Below are positions 46,616 to 59,110 of a stretch of DNA of 64,000 nt, in pieces. The stretch lies in the NCBI GenBank assembly GCA_030645615.1, contig JAUSNB010000017.1, positions 58,038 through 122,037 of the forward strand, read 5' to 3'. This stretch comes from Actinomycetota bacterium. Its GTDB lineage: Bacteria; Actinomycetota; Actinomycetes; S36-B12. The notes under the pieces were generated by a model that ran no database searches, was not told where the DNA came from, and worked only from the letters and a program-made list of their open reading frames with translations. The stretch's first letter is position 1, and the number at the start of each line of letters is the position of its first letter. The position numbers were made by a program, and so were the translations under genes.

Positions 46616-46974
46616 CCGAGTTCCGGCCTGTCGCCCTCGTGGGCGACATCGCGCCCCGCACGGCGCTGCGCGTGTTCGTCGACGGCACGGCTATCGCCGT
46701 CGTGCGCACCGATGAGGGCGTCTTCGCGATCCTGGACCGCTGCTCCCATGCCGATGTCTCCCTCGCTGATGGCGACGTCGATGGGTGCGCCATCGAGTGC
46801 TGGCTGCACGGATCGGCCTTCGACCTGCGCACGGGCCTGCCGTTGAGCCTGCCGGCCACGGTCCCGGTGCCGGTCTACGCGGTCGAGATCCGCGGCGAGG
46901 GCGAGACCGCCCAGATCCTGCTCGACCCCACACCCATCCAGGCCGCCAGCAGCGGCCCGCCCGCCTTCAACTAG
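46612..46974 (+). CDS. Rieske-type ferredoxin of the suf operon
   Basis: 120-residue soluble Rieske protein: RCSHADVSL (Cys and His ligands) and IECWLHGSAFDL (Cys and His ligands) frame the [2Fe-2S] cluster; the disulfide cysteines of cytochrome bc1 Rieske proteins are absent, as in dioxygenase ferredoxins. It overlaps sufD by four bases and precedes sufC, an arrangement seen in actinobacterial suf operons. It may supply electrons to cluster assembly. Confidence 0.9.
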   Translation: MTEFRPVALVGDIAPRTALRVFVDGTAIAVVRTDEGVFAILDRCSHADVSLADGDVDGCAIECWLHGSAFDLRTGLPLSLPATVPVPVYAVEIRGEGETAQILLDPTPIQAASSGPPAFN

Positions 46975-47024
46975 CCCGTTCGTCACCTGCCTAGGCACGA
47001 GCCAGACCAAGGAACCGAGGACAC

Positions 47025-49066
<2,042 letters not shown>

Positions 49067-49067
49067 C

Positions 49068-49559
49068 ATGAATGTCGAGGCGCTCTACCAGGACATCATC
49101 CTTGATCACTACAAGCATCCTCGGGGCCGCGGCCTCCTCGCGGAAGCGTCGGGGGAGTCCCACCAGGTCAACCCCACCTGCGGCGACGAGGTGACCGTGC
49201 AGGTGTCCCTCGGCCCCGAGGGCGGGCTGGTCGTCGGCTTCGAGGGCCAGGGCTGCTCGATCTCCCAGGCGAGCGCGAGCGTGATGAGCGAGCTCGTCAG
49301 CGGGGTCCCGGCCGCCCGGGCGGACGCGATCAGGGCGGAATTCCTCGAGCTGATGCGGGGCAAGGGGGCCGTCGAGCCCGACGAGGACGTGCTCGGTGAC
49401 GCGGTGGCCTTCGCGGGAGTCGCCAAGTACCCCGCCAGGATCAAGTGCGCCCTGCTCCCGTGGACGGCGCTCCAGGATGCCCAGGCCAGGGCGGGGATCA
49501 TCGCTGACACTCAGCCGGACGAGGGATCCATCTCGACACAGAAAGAAGGACGGTCATGA
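49068..49559 (+). CDS. sufU: Sulfur-transfer protein SufU
   Basis: 163-residue IscU-like zinc protein that takes persulfide from SufS. The three cysteines lie in NPTCGDE, GQGCSISQAS and ARIKCALLPW, with the Gly-rich insert typical of SufU rather than IscU. ATG at 49068 follows the sufS stop by one base; the stop overlaps the next gene (ATGA). Confidence 0.95.
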   Translation: MNVEALYQDIILDHYKHPRGRGLLAEASGESHQVNPTCGDEVTVQVSLGPEGGLVVGFEGQGCSISQASASVMSELVSGVPAARADAIRAEFLELMRGKGAVEPDEDVLGDAVAFAGVAKYPARIKCALLPWTALQDAQARAGIIADTQPDEGSISTQKEGRS

Positions 49560-49870
49560 CGGTTGCTGCCGAGGACGACGTCATGGAAGCCATGAAGGAC
49601 GTCGTCGACCCGGAACTGGGGATCAACGTGGTGGACCTCGGCCTGGTCTACGGCGTGTCGGTCGACGACGCCAACATCGCGACCGTCGACATGACCCTCA
49701 CGTCTGCGGCATGCCCGTTGACCGACGTTATCGAGGACCAGACCCGGATGGCGCTCACCGAGGTGGTGGCCGACTTCCGGATCAACTGGGTCTGGATGCC
49801 CCCGTGGGGCCCGGACAAGATCACCGACGATGGCCGGGAGATGCTGCGCGCCCTGGGCTTCAACGTCTGA
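49556..49870 (+). CDS. sufT: SufT-like MIP18 (DUF59) family protein
   Basis: 104 residues: VVDPELGINVVDLGLVYGV, TSAACPLTDVIEDQ with the conserved cysteine, and WMPPWGPDKIT. Members help maturation of Fe-S proteins, probably in delivery to targets. It is the last gene of the suf operon, overlapping sufU by four bases. The symbol follows operon position and family. Confidence 0.9.
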   Translation: MTVAAEDDVMEAMKDVVDPELGINVVDLGLVYGVSVDDANIATVDMTLTSAACPLTDVIEDQTRMALTEVVADFRINWVWMPPWGPDKITDDGREMLRALGFNV

Positions 49871-49921
49871 CCCGCCGCCGTGGTCGGAGCCCGGTGCAGC
49901 GCAGCGTAAACTCGGGCGGCC

Positions 49922-51520
<1,599 letters not shown>

Positions 51521-51533
51521 CGGCCTGCCGCAC

Positions 51534-51539
51534 TAGCGT
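51534..51539 (+). promoter_or_regulatory. Putative -10 of the enoyl-CoA hydratase promoter
   Basis: TAGCGT 13 bases after the ABC-F stop. Transcription from about 51546 gives a 41-base leader with GAAGGAG at 51575-51581. Confidence 0.35.
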
Positions 51540-51586
51540 TGCGACGGTGCCAACGCACCGGGCAGCGACTGATCGAAGGAGCATGC

Positions 51587-52366
51587 ATGAGCGGGTACGG
51601 CGAGCAGGACTACGTCCGGATCGAGCGCGACGGGAACGTCGTGCGCGTCACGCTGTGCAACCCGGCTGCCCGAAACGCCCAGAGCCCGGCCACCTGGCGC
51701 CGGCTGGCCAGCGTGCCTGACCTGCTCGACGAGCAGGTCAGGGCGGTGGTCGTGGCCGGCGAGGGCAAGGGATTCTCGGCCGGACTGGACCGTCGGATGC
51801 TCACCCCGGAGGGAGTGCCGGGGGAGGAGTCGATCCTCACGCTGGCTGGGCAGGACGCGTCCCGCATGGAGCCGTTCATCGCGCAGGCCCAGGCCGCCTT
51901 CACGTGGTGGCGGACCGTGCCCCAGGTCACCATCGCATTGGTCCACGGCCATGCGATCGGGGCGGGCTTCCAACTGGCCCTCGCCTGCGACGTCATGGTC
52001 GTTGCCGACGATGCACTGCTGGCCATGCGGGAGACATCGCTCGGGCTGGTTCCCGACCTCGGCGGGACCCAGCCGCTGGCCGACCGGGTGGGCTACTCGC
52101 GGGCCTTCGAGATCTGCGCACGGGGCCGCTTCGTCCCGGCGGACGAGGCCGTGCGCATCGGCATTGCCATCGAGCAAGTCCCGGCGCCGCAGTGGGATGC
52201 GTGGTTGGCCGAGTTCCTCGACCCCATCGTTGCCGCCATGCCCAATGCCGTCGGCGAGCTTAAGGGCCTGCTCAACGGAGCGGCTGCCGCCGCCGACCAG
52301 CCGGCCCGCGAACGTGCCGCCCAGCTGCGACGGCTGGCGGAGCTGCGCACGCTGCTCGGCGGCTGA
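51587..52366 (+). CDS. Enoyl-CoA hydratase/isomerase family protein
   Basis: 259 residues of the crotonase fold: RNAQSPATWRRLA, FSAGLDRRML, the oxyanion-hole helix HGHAIGAGFQLALACD and SLGLVPDLGGTQPL with a glutamate in MRETSLG. Usual catalytic glutamates are partly present, so hydratase or isomerase activity on an acyl-CoA is likely but the substrate is unknown. ATG at 51587 is preceded by GAAGGAG. The ABC exporter starts one base after the stop. Confidence 0.87.
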   Translation: MSGYGEQDYVRIERDGNVVRVTLCNPAARNAQSPATWRRLASVPDLLDEQVRAVVVAGEGKGFSAGLDRRMLTPEGVPGEESILTLAGQDASRMEPFIAQAQAAFTWWRTVPQVTIALVHGHAIGAGFQLALACDVMVVADDALLAMRETSLGLVPDLGGTQPLADRVGYSRAFEICARGRFVPADEAVRIGIAIEQVPAPQWDAWLAEFLDPIVAAMPNAVGELKGLLNGAAAAADQPARERAAQLRRLAELRTLLGG

Positions 52367-52367
52367 C

Positions 52368-54254
52368 ATGAGCATGGACGGCGGCTGGCAGATGTACCGG
52401 TCACTTACCCGTGACCGGTCCGTCGCGAAGAACAAGGTCAACGGCACCCTAGTTCGGCGCATCCTCGGCTACGCCCGCAACTACCGGGGCTACATCGCGG
52501 CCTTCCTCGTCACCCTCGTCCTCGCGTCGCTCCTGAGCGTGGCCCAGCCGCTCATGATCCCCAGGCTGGTCGACGACGGCATTAACCAGGGGAACAGCCA
52601 GGTCGTCACGGTCATGGCCCTGATCATCGCGCTGCTCGCGATCCTCGACGCCGGGGTGGGGCTCATCAGCCGTTGGTACTCCTCGCGAATTGGCGAGGGG
52701 CTCATTTACGACCTGCGCGCCGAGGTCTATGACCATGTGCAGCGGCAGTCGGTGGCGTTCTTCACGCGTGCGCAGACCGGCGCCCTGATCTCCCGGCTCA
52801 ACAGCGACGTCATCGGGGCCCAGCAGGCCTTCACCTCCACGCTCGGCGGGGTGCTGGGGAACATGATCTCCCTCGTCATCGTGCTGACCACGATGTTCCT
52901 GCTGTCGTGGCAGGTCACCCTGGTCTCGCTGCTCCTCGTCCCGCTCTTCCTGCTGCCCGCGCGGTGGATGGGGCGCAGGCTGCAGTCGCTGACCCGCGAG
53001 TCGATGGGCCTCAATGCCGACATGAGCACCCAGATGAGCGAGCGGTTCAACGTCGCGGGCGCCTTGCTGGTGAAGCTCTTCGGCCGGCCCGAGGACGAGG
53101 CCGGCTCCTTCTCGGGCAAGGCCGCCCGGGTGCGGGACGTCGGTGTGCGGATGGCGATGGCCAACCGGTGGTTCTTCACGGCCCTCACCCTCGTTGCGGC
53201 CCTGGCGACGGCGATCGTCTATGGCCTCGGCGGCAACCTGGTCATCTCCGGAGTGCTGACCATCGGGACGCTCCTTGCGCTGGTCGGGCTGCTGGCCCAG
53301 CTCTACGGCCCGCTCACGGCGCTGTCCAACGTCCGCGTCGACGTCATGACCGCGCTCGTCAGCTTCGAGCGGGTCTTCGAGGTCCTCGACCTCCAGCCCA
53401 TGGTGAAGGAGCGCTCCGACGCCGTCACCCTGCCCGGGGGGCCGCTGTCGGTCGAGTTCGACGACGTCACGTTCGGATACCCGACGGCAGCGCAGGTGTC
53501 CCTTGCCTCGCTCGAGTCGGTAGCGCGCGAGGAATCCGCTGCCAACGGCCAGGAGGTCCTGCGTGGGGTGACCTTCGCGGTGCCGGCGGGGACCATGACG
53601 GCGCTCGTCGGGCCGTCCGGCGCGGGCAAGACCACCACCACCGCGCTCCTCGCGCGCCTCTACGACGTGACGGGTGGAGCGGTCCGCATCGGCGGCGTCG
53701 ACGTACGTGACGCAACGCTTGCCTCGCTGCGGGATGCGGTCGGCGTCGTCACGCAGGATGCCCACCTGTTCCACGACACCATCCGGGCGAACCTGCTGTA
53801 TGCCCGGCCGGAGGCCACCGAGGCAGACCTGCTCGAGGCCTGCTCCTCGGCGCAGATCAGGGGGCTGATCGATTCACTTCCCGACGGGCTGGACACGGTG
53901 GTCGGGGATCGCGGGCACCGCTTGTCGGGCGGCGAGAAGCAGCGCATCGCCCTGGCCCGCCTGTTGCTCAAGAGCCCGCGTGTCATCATCCTTGACGAGG
54001 CGACCGCCCACCTCGACAGCGAGAGCGAGGCCGCGGTCGCGCGAGCCCTTGACAATGCCCTCGTTGGCCGCACGTCGGTCGTCATCGCGCACCGGCTCAG
54101 CACGATCCGGCGCGCCGACCAGATCCTGGTCATCGACCGCGGCGAGGTGGTCGAGCGCGGCCGCCACGACGAACTGCTCTCAGCGGGCGGCACCTACGCG
54201 GACTTGTACCGCACGCAATTCGCGGAGGACGGCCAGGTCACGGCTGGCGCGTGA
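52368..54254 (+). CDS. ABC exporter, fused membrane and ATPase domains
   Basis: 628 residues: six membrane helices (about 35-330) then an ATPase domain with Walker A GPSGAGKTTTT, signature LSGGEKQRIA and Walker B VIILDEATAHLD. It is a half-transporter of the MsbA/MDR type and works as a dimer. An insertion (AAQVSLASLESVAREESAANG) separates the first ATPase strands. ATG follows the preceding stop by one base. The 3' end overlaps the convergent SDR gene by 17 bases. Confidence 0.92.
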   Translation: MSMDGGWQMYRSLTRDRSVAKNKVNGTLVRRILGYARNYRGYIAAFLVTLVLASLLSVAQPLMIPRLVDDGINQGNSQVVTVMALIIALLAILDAGVGLISRWYSSRIGEGLIYDLRAEVYDHVQRQSVAFFTRAQTGALISRLNSDVIGAQQAFTSTLGGVLGNMISLVIVLTTMFLLSWQVTLVSLLLVPLFLLPARWMGRRLQSLTRESMGLNADMSTQMSERFNVAGALLVKLFGRPEDEAGSFSGKAARVRDVGVRMAMANRWFFTALTLVAALATAIVYGLGGNLVISGVLTIGTLLALVGLLAQLYGPLTALSNVRVDVMTALVSFERVFEVLDLQPMVKERSDAVTLPGGPLSVEFDDVTFGYPTAAQVSLASLESVAREESAANGQEVLRGVTFAVPAGTMTALVGPSGAGKTTTTALLARLYDVTGGAVRIGGVDVRDATLASLRDAVGVVTQDAHLFHDTIRANLLYARPEATEADLLEACSSAQIRGLIDSLPDGLDTVVGDRGHRLSGGEKQRIALARLLLKSPRVIILDEATAHLDSESEAAVARALDNALVGRTSVVIAHRLSTIRRADQILVIDRGEVVERGRHDELLSAGGTYADLYRTQFAEDGQVTAGA

Positions 54255-55005
54255 CGCCGCCGTCCACGCGTACGAGCGTGCCCGTGACGTAGGACGCCGC
54301 TGGGCTCAGCAGGAAGGCGGCCACCCGGCCGAACTCCGCGGGCTCGCCATAGCGGCCCAACGGGATGGCCGCCGCCGCACGTGCACGGGCCTTCGGGGCG
54401 TCACCCGTTGCGTCATCGAGCGACGCGATGCGGTCCGTGGCGATCCGGCCGGGCAGGAGTCCGTTGACCCGCACCCCGCGCGGCCCGACCTCGTCGGCAA
54501 GGTCCTTGACCAGCATCGCCAGCCCGGGGCGCAGCCCGTTGCTCGTCGACAGGCCGGTGAACACTTCCACGGCCGACGTGGACAGGACCCACGCGATCGC
54601 GCCGCCGTCGGTGCCGCTGACGAGCATGCCGTCGACGACACTGCGGGCAGCCCGAACTGATCCGAGGAACACCGACTCGAATGCGGCCCGCCATTGCTCG
54701 TCGGTCGTCGTCAGGACGGTGCCGGCCGGCGGTCCTCCGACACTGAGGAGGGCCCCGTCGACCCGTCCGAAGGTGGAGAGGGTGGCATCAACTGCCCTCT
54801 TGGCCGCGTCCGGCTCCGCGAGGTCGCCGACGAGGCCGGCGGCCGAATCCCCGAGTTCGGCAACAGCGGCCGACATCGTCGCGCCATCCCTGGCGATGAG
54901 CGTGACGCGGGCGCCTTCGGCGACGAGCACGCGCGCAGTGGCCAGGCCGAGGCCTCGGCTGCCGCCAGTGACGATGTACGCGCGATCGGCAAGGCCGAGG
55001 TCCAT
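54238..55005 (-). CDS. SDR-family oxidoreductase, atypical active site
   Basis: 255 residues with the nucleotide site VTGGSRGLGLATARVL and VGGPPAG in place of NAG. At the usual catalytic spot the sequence is LSTSNGLRPGLAM, so no YxxxK is present; LSxSNxLRPG recalls an SDR subgroup without the classical dyad. The C-terminal VTGTLVRVDGGVTRQP is typical. It follows SURF1 by nine bases on the minus strand. Reaction unknown. Confidence 0.85.
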   Translation of the reverse strand: MDLGLADRAYIVTGGSRGLGLATARVLVAEGARVTLIARDGATMSAAVAELGDSAAGLVGDLAEPDAAKRAVDATLSTFGRVDGALLSVGGPPAGTVLTTTDEQWRAAFESVFLGSVRAARSVVDGMLVSGTDGGAIAWVLSTSAVEVFTGLSTSNGLRPGLAMLVKDLADEVGPRGVRVNGLLPGRIATDRIASLDDATGDAPKARARAAAAIPLGRYGEPAEFGRVAAFLLSPAASYVTGTLVRVDGGVTRQP

Positions 55006-55014
55006 GGTGTTCTC

Positions 55015-55761
55015 CTAGCCTGGTGCGACGGATTCAGCCATCGCATCCTCTCGCGCCTCGCGGCGCAGGAACAGGAACCAGCCCCCGAAGGCGACGGCGG
55101 CAAAGATCAGCCACTGGATGGCGTAGGAGATGTTGCGTCCCTCGTCGACCGTGGGCAGCGGCACCGCGATCAGCTCCTCCTCCGGCGGCGTGGACTCGGC
55201 AAGCTGGAGGTACCCGGGGTAGGCCGGGCCCGTCGACGGAAGCGCCGACGGGGCAACCGCTCCGATCTGCCCGTCCGGGAGTCCGTCGTTCGCGCTCGCG
55301 GCGGCCTCCTCGAAGGCCCGCATGTAGCCAATGACCTCGACCCTGCCGGCCGGGGGCGCCGGCACCACCGGTGACGACAGGGCGTCGCCCGTGGCAGGCA
55401 GCCAGCCCCGGTTGACCCACAGGACCCGACCATCGGGCTGGCGCAGCGCAGCAAGAGCCCAGAAGCCGTTGCGTGCGTCGAGCGGGCGCTTGCGGGCGAG
55501 GACCTCGGTCCCGGCGACGTACTCCCCGGTCGCGGACACCTGCCGCCACACATCGGCGTCCGCCAGGACGCCCTCGTCAAGCTCAAGAGCCGTCATCGGG
55601 ATCACTGTCGACGCCAGTGCTGCCTGGAACTCGATCCGGTCGGCACGCTTCTCCTCCGCGCGGTGCCATTGCCACAGGCTGAGCAGGCCGAAGGCCACGA
55701 TCACCACGATGACAAGCCCCGTGAAGCCCAGCCATCGGGGCGTGCGCAGGAGGGAGAGCAC
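55015..55761 (-). CDS. SURF1 family cytochrome oxidase biogenesis protein
   Basis: 248 residues with an N-terminal helix (LGFTGLVIVVIVAFGLLSLWQW) and a C-terminal helix (ISYAIQWLIFAAVAFGGWFLF) flanking an extracytoplasmic domain with VLWVNRGWLP, the SURF1 signature. SURF1 helps insert heme A into cytochrome c oxidase, fitting with ctaA and ctaB in the window. GTG start supported by a TAGGCT hexamer six bases upstream. Confidence 0.92.
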   Translation of the reverse strand: MLSLLRTPRWLGFTGLVIVVIVAFGLLSLWQWHRAEEKRADRIEFQAALASTVIPMTALELDEGVLADADVWRQVSATGEYVAGTEVLARKRPLDARNGFWALAALRQPDGRVLWVNRGWLPATGDALSSPVVPAPPAGRVEVIGYMRAFEEAAASANDGLPDGQIGAVAPSALPSTGPAYPGYLQLAESTPPEEELIAVPLPTVDEGRNISYAIQWLIFAAVAFGGWFLFLRREAREDAMAESVAPG

Positions 55762-55767
55762 GCCGTC

Positions 55768-55773
55768 AGCCTA
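55768..55773 (-). promoter_or_regulatory. -10 hexamer of a leaderless SURF1 promoter
   Basis: TAGGCT on the minus strand, six bases before the GTG at 55761; same hexamer and spacing as ctaA and uvrC. Confidence 0.55.
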
Positions 55774-55803
55774 TGTCGCGGATGGCTGCCCCCCGCCAGC
55801 CGA

Positions 55804-56127
55804 CTAGCGCTCGACGCCGGGCGGCACCGTGTCCCGCGGGGCCGGCCCGGGCAGGGCTGCCGCCGATGGGCTGCTGACCCCGAGGTCGCCGGGCTCGTCG
55901 TTCTCGCGACCGGCATTCGCCACGACAACGGCGAGGTAGGGCAGCACGACGGCGCCGGCGATGAGGAACCATCGCGGCCAGCCGGGGACGACGATGGCCG
56001 CCAGGACGCAGGCCGTGCGAATTCCCATGGACCACAGGTAGCGGCGGGTGCGCCCGGACTGCTCCTGGCTGAGTCCGCGCTGGGCACCCGTGATCGTGTA
56101 GACCTCGGTCGGGTCCGCCTTCGCCAT
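55804..56127 (-). CDS. DUF3099 membrane protein
   Basis: 107 residues: ITGAQRGLSQEQSGRTRRYLWSMGIRT then two membrane helices (about 35-52 and 56-72) and a disordered Pro/Ala tail. This is the actinobacteria-specific DUF3099 pattern; the function is unknown. ATG at 56127 has TACCGT exactly six bases upstream, and the G-run between could also act as ribosome site. It often neighbours SURF1 in Actinobacteria. Confidence 0.85.
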   Translation of the reverse strand: MAKADPTEVYTITGAQRGLSQEQSGRTRRYLWSMGIRTACVLAAIVVPGWPRWFLIAGAVVLPYLAVVVANAGRENDEPGDLGVSSPSAAALPGPAPRDTVPPGVER

Positions 56128-56133
56128 GCCCCC

Positions 56134-56139
56134 ACGGTA
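56134..56139 (-). promoter_or_regulatory. -10 hexamer of the DUF3099 gene
   Basis: TACCGT on the minus strand, six bases (GGGGGC) before the ATG at 56127; leaderless layout. Confidence 0.45.
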
Positions 56140-56195
56140 AGCCAAGATGTGGGGGTGCGCCCCTCCGGATCCTCCGGAGGGCATGAGGAGGACCC

Positions 56196-56408
56196 GTGGC
56201 CGACCGTACCTACGCCCTGACCGAGCTGGTGGGCACCTCCAAGGAGGGGGTCGACCAGGCCATCCGGAACGCCGTGGCCCGCGCCTCGAAGACGATCGAC
56301 CACGTGGACTGGTTCGAGGTGCTGCAGGTACGCGGATACATCCGCAACGGCGAGGTCGACCACTTCCAGGTGACCGTGAAGGTGGGCTCGCGGCTCGAGG
56401 ACGCGTAG
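56196..56408 (+). CDS. Dodecin
   Basis: 70-residue protein forming a hollow dodecamer that stores flavin or CoA. TYALTELVGTSKEGVDQAI at the start, and the central VDWFEVLQVRGYI with the flavin-stacking tryptophan. GTG start with GAGGAGG upstream. Two bases separate it from the TMEM175-like gene. Confidence 0.93.
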   Translation: MADRTYALTELVGTSKEGVDQAIRNAVARASKTIDHVDWFEVLQVRGYIRNGEVDHFQVTVKVGSRLEDA

Positions 56409-56410
56409 CC

Positions 56411-57067
56411 GTGCCGCGGCACTCGTCCACGCTCAATCCCGGGACGGGTCGCTCCGTCGACCGTCTCATCAACTTCAGCGACGCCGTCGTCGCGGTGGCC
56501 GTCACGCTGCTGGCCCTTCCGCTGGTCGACATCCCGGGGCCGACCGGCGACCAGACTGCGTGGACGGTCGTGTCCGAGCACGCCAGCGAGATCTGGACAT
56601 TCCTGTTCACGTTCTACGTCGTCGCGGTCATGTGGCTGGCCCACAACAGGATCCTCAACAGCATCGCCCGGTACGACGTCGCGATCTTCTGGATGAACAC
56701 AACGTGGCTCGTGGCCATCGTCCTGCTGCCCTGGGTAAGCGCGATGTTCGGCGAATCGGAGAGCCGGTCAAGCGTGGGGGTCCTGTACTGGGGGACCATG
56801 GCCGCCATTTCGCTGCTCGGCACGGGCCTGGGTACCCACCTGCGACGGCACCCAGAACTGCTCTCGGACGAGGCCGTCGTGCTCTCGCCCGAGGATCAGC
56901 GCCGGGTGGCGCTGCGCGGGCCCGTGCTCGGCCTGTACTTCCTGCTCACGGCCGCCGTCTCGATCTTCGCCCCTGACGTCGCCAACTGGATGCCGCTCGG
57001 CATCATCCCCTTGAGCATCTGGCTGCGCCCGGCAGCCAACCCGGATCGTGAGGCGGACCCAGCATGA
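56411..57067 (+). CDS. TMEM175 (DUF1211) family ion channel-like protein
   Basis: 218 residues with six membrane helices; the first starts RLINFSDAVVAVAVTLLAL, containing the family signature FSDxV and the pore leucines of TMEM175-type potassium channels, and the second half has VMWLAHNRIL. Bacterial members are potassium channels with one repeat. GTG at 56411 two bases after dodecin; the last bases overlap fabG (ATGA). Confidence 0.88.
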   Translation: MPRHSSTLNPGTGRSVDRLINFSDAVVAVAVTLLALPLVDIPGPTGDQTAWTVVSEHASEIWTFLFTFYVVAVMWLAHNRILNSIARYDVAIFWMNTTWLVAIVLLPWVSAMFGESESRSSVGVLYWGTMAAISLLGTGLGTHLRRHPELLSDEAVVLSPEDQRRVALRGPVLGLYFLLTAAVSIFAPDVANWMPLGIIPLSIWLRPAANPDREADPA

Positions 57068-57780
57068 GCAACGAGACCACCCGGGCACGCATCGCCCTGG
57101 TGACCGGCGGCAACAGGGGCATCGGGCTGGCCACGGCGTTGCGCTTGCGCGAGTCAGGCCTCACCGTGATCGCCGCGACGCGCTCGGGCGAGGCGCCGGA
57201 GGGGCTGGAGGCCGTGCGTCTGGACGTGTCGTCGCCGGAATCCATAGACGCCGGCTTCGCGGACGTCGAGGCGCGCTTCGGCACGGTCGATGTCCTGGTG
57301 GCAAATGCCGGCATCACTCGCGACGGGCTGCTCATGCGGATGCCGGACGAGGACATCGACGTGGTGCTGCAGACCAATCTCGCCGGCAGCATCCGGCTGG
57401 CCCGGCGGGCGCTGCGCGGCATGCTGAAGGCCAGGTCGGGGCGCATCGTCTTCGTGTCGTCCGTCGTGTGGGCGGCGGGCTCGGCTGGGCAGGTGAACTA
57501 TGCAGCGTCGAAGGCGGGCCTCGTCGGTGCGGCGCGGTCGCTGGCCCGGGAAGTGGGCTCACGCGGCATCACTGTCAACGTCGTCGCTCCCGGGTTCGTC
57601 GAGACGGACATGACCGCTGAGCTCGGCGAGGACCGCCGCGGCGAGATCCTCAAGGGGATCCCGCTCGGTCGATATGCTCAGCCGGCCGAGATCGCGCAGG
57701 TGGTCGATTTCCTCGCCTCGGCCGCCTATGTGACGGGCGCGGTCATCCCCGTCGATGGTGGGCTGGGGATGGGGCACTGA
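57064..57780 (+). CDS. fabG: 3-oxoacyl-[acyl-carrier-protein] reductase
   Basis: 238 residues: VTGGNRGIGLATALRL, NAGITRDGLLMRM, the Ser/Tyr/Lys triad in VSSVVW and YAASKAG, and TGAVIPVDGGLGMGH. NADPH-dependent second step of fatty acid elongation. Directly upstream of fabI, as mabA precedes inhA in mycobacteria, which supports the assignment over other SDRs. Confidence 0.92.
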   Translation: MSNETTRARIALVTGGNRGIGLATALRLRESGLTVIAATRSGEAPEGLEAVRLDVSSPESIDAGFADVEARFGTVDVLVANAGITRDGLLMRMPDEDIDVVLQTNLAGSIRLARRALRGMLKARSGRIVFVSSVVWAAGSAGQVNYAASKAGLVGAARSLAREVGSRGITVNVVAPGFVETDMTAELGEDRRGEILKGIPLGRYAQPAEIAQVVDFLASAAYVTGAVIPVDGGLGMGH

Positions 57781-57806
57781 CGGCGGCGACGACGAAGGAC
57801 GGGTTC

Positions 57807-58574
57807 ATGGGACTGCTCGACGGCAAGAGGATCCTGGTAACCGGGGTGCTGACGGACCAGTCCATCGCCTTCCACGTGGCCCGGCTGGCCCAGGAGCAAG
57901 GGGCCACGGTCATCCTGACGTCCTTCGGGCGCACGATGGGCCTGACAAGGCGCTCCTCCGGACGGCTGCCGGCCGAGGCGCCCATCGTCGAACTCGACGT
58001 GACCAACGAGGAGCACCTCGACGCCCTTGCCGATCACGTCCGCGAGCACGTGGACGGACTCGATGGTGTCCTGCACTCCATCGGCTTCGCGCCTGAGGCA
58101 GCCCTCGGCGGCAACTTCCTCAACACATCCTGGGCCGACGCCGGCACCGCGGTGCACGTCAGCGCCTACTCGCTCAAGGCCCTCGCCGTCGCCGCGAGCC
58201 CGCTGATGTCGGCGGGCGGGTCTGTCGTCGGGCTGGACTTCGACGCGACGGTTGCCTGGCCGAAGTACGACTGGATGGGGGTGGCCAAGGCGGCCTTCGA
58301 GAGCACCGCGCGGTACCTCGCCCGCGACCTCGGGCCGCGCGGGATCCGGGTGAACCTCGTGGCGGCCGGCCCGATCAGGACGATGGCGGCCAAGAGCATC
58401 CCCGGGTTCGACGACTTCGAGGCGGTCTGGTCCTCGCGGGCCCCCCTGGCATGGGATCTTGACGACCCGGTCCCGGCAGCGAAGGCGTGCGTGGCCCTGT
58501 TCTCCGACTGGTTCCCCGCGACGACCGGCGAGATCATCCACGTCGACGGCGGAGTGCACTCCCAGGGCGCCTGA
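57807..58574 (+). CDS. fabI: Enoyl-[acyl-carrier-protein] reductase (InhA/FabI type)
   Basis: 255 residues: ILVTGVLTDQSIAFHVARLAQ (divergent Rossmann start), LHSIGFAP, and the triad YDWMGVAK with the Tyr-x6-Lys spacing that defines FabI/InhA, then GDVHVDGG-like IIHVDGGVHS. Reduces the enoyl double bond in the last elongation step; target of isoniazid and triclosan in relatives. Starts 26 bases after fabG. Confidence 0.95.
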   Translation: MGLLDGKRILVTGVLTDQSIAFHVARLAQEQGATVILTSFGRTMGLTRRSSGRLPAEAPIVELDVTNEEHLDALADHVREHVDGLDGVLHSIGFAPEAALGGNFLNTSWADAGTAVHVSAYSLKALAVAASPLMSAGGSVVGLDFDATVAWPKYDWMGVAKAAFESTARYLARDLGPRGIRVNLVAAGPIRTMAAKSIPGFDDFEAVWSSRAPLAWDLDDPVPAAKACVALFSDWFPATTGEIIHVDGGVHSQGA

Positions 58575-58576
58575 CC

Positions 58577-59110
58577 ATGCCGGTGGAGCGACGCCTCGTG
58601 CTCATCCGGCACGCGAAGAGCGACTACCCGGCAGGCGTCCCTGACCACGACCGCCCGCTCAACTCCAGGGGGCGCCGTGATGCGCCGGGCATCGGGGACT
58701 GGCTGGCTGGCCACGTCAGCCTTGCGGACGTGCGCGGATGCTTGGTGCTGGTCTCGTCGGCCCTGCGGGCCCAGCAGACGTGGGCACTGGCGGCTGCGCG
58801 CCTCGGCCCCGACTGGTCGGTGCGCCGGACCCGTGACGAACCGCGGATCTACGAGGCCGGGCCGCGCACCCTCATCGACGTTGTCGCCAGCACGCCCGGC
58901 GACGTCGACTTGCTCGTCATGGTGGGCCACAACCCGGGCGTTTCCATGGTGGTCGATGCGCTCTGCGCATCGGCACCCCTGGTGGACGAAGCCACGGCCA
59001 AGTTCCCGACGAGCGGCATCGCCGTGATCGAGGGGATCGTCGACTGGGCTGACGTTCCCTCGCTTGCCGGCAAGCTCCGGCTCGCTGGCTACGCGGTGCC
59101 TCGGGGCTAG
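58577..59110 (+). CDS. SixA-like phosphohistidine phosphatase
   Basis: 177 residues of the histidine phosphatase family: LVLIRHAKSDYPAG (RHxxS, phospho-acceptor His), SSALRAQQTW and MVGHNPGVS with the second histidine. The RHAKS form rather than RHG is typical of SixA. Substrate may be a phosphohistidine protein. ATG two bases after fabI. Ends convergent with the next gene, overlapping four bases. Confidence 0.88.
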   Translation: MPVERRLVLIRHAKSDYPAGVPDHDRPLNSRGRRDAPGIGDWLAGHVSLADVRGCLVLVSSALRAQQTWALAAARLGPDWSVRRTRDEPRIYEAGPRTLIDVVASTPGDVDLLVMVGHNPGVSMVVDALCASAPLVDEATAKFPTSGIAVIEGIVDWADVPSLAGKLRLAGYAVPRG

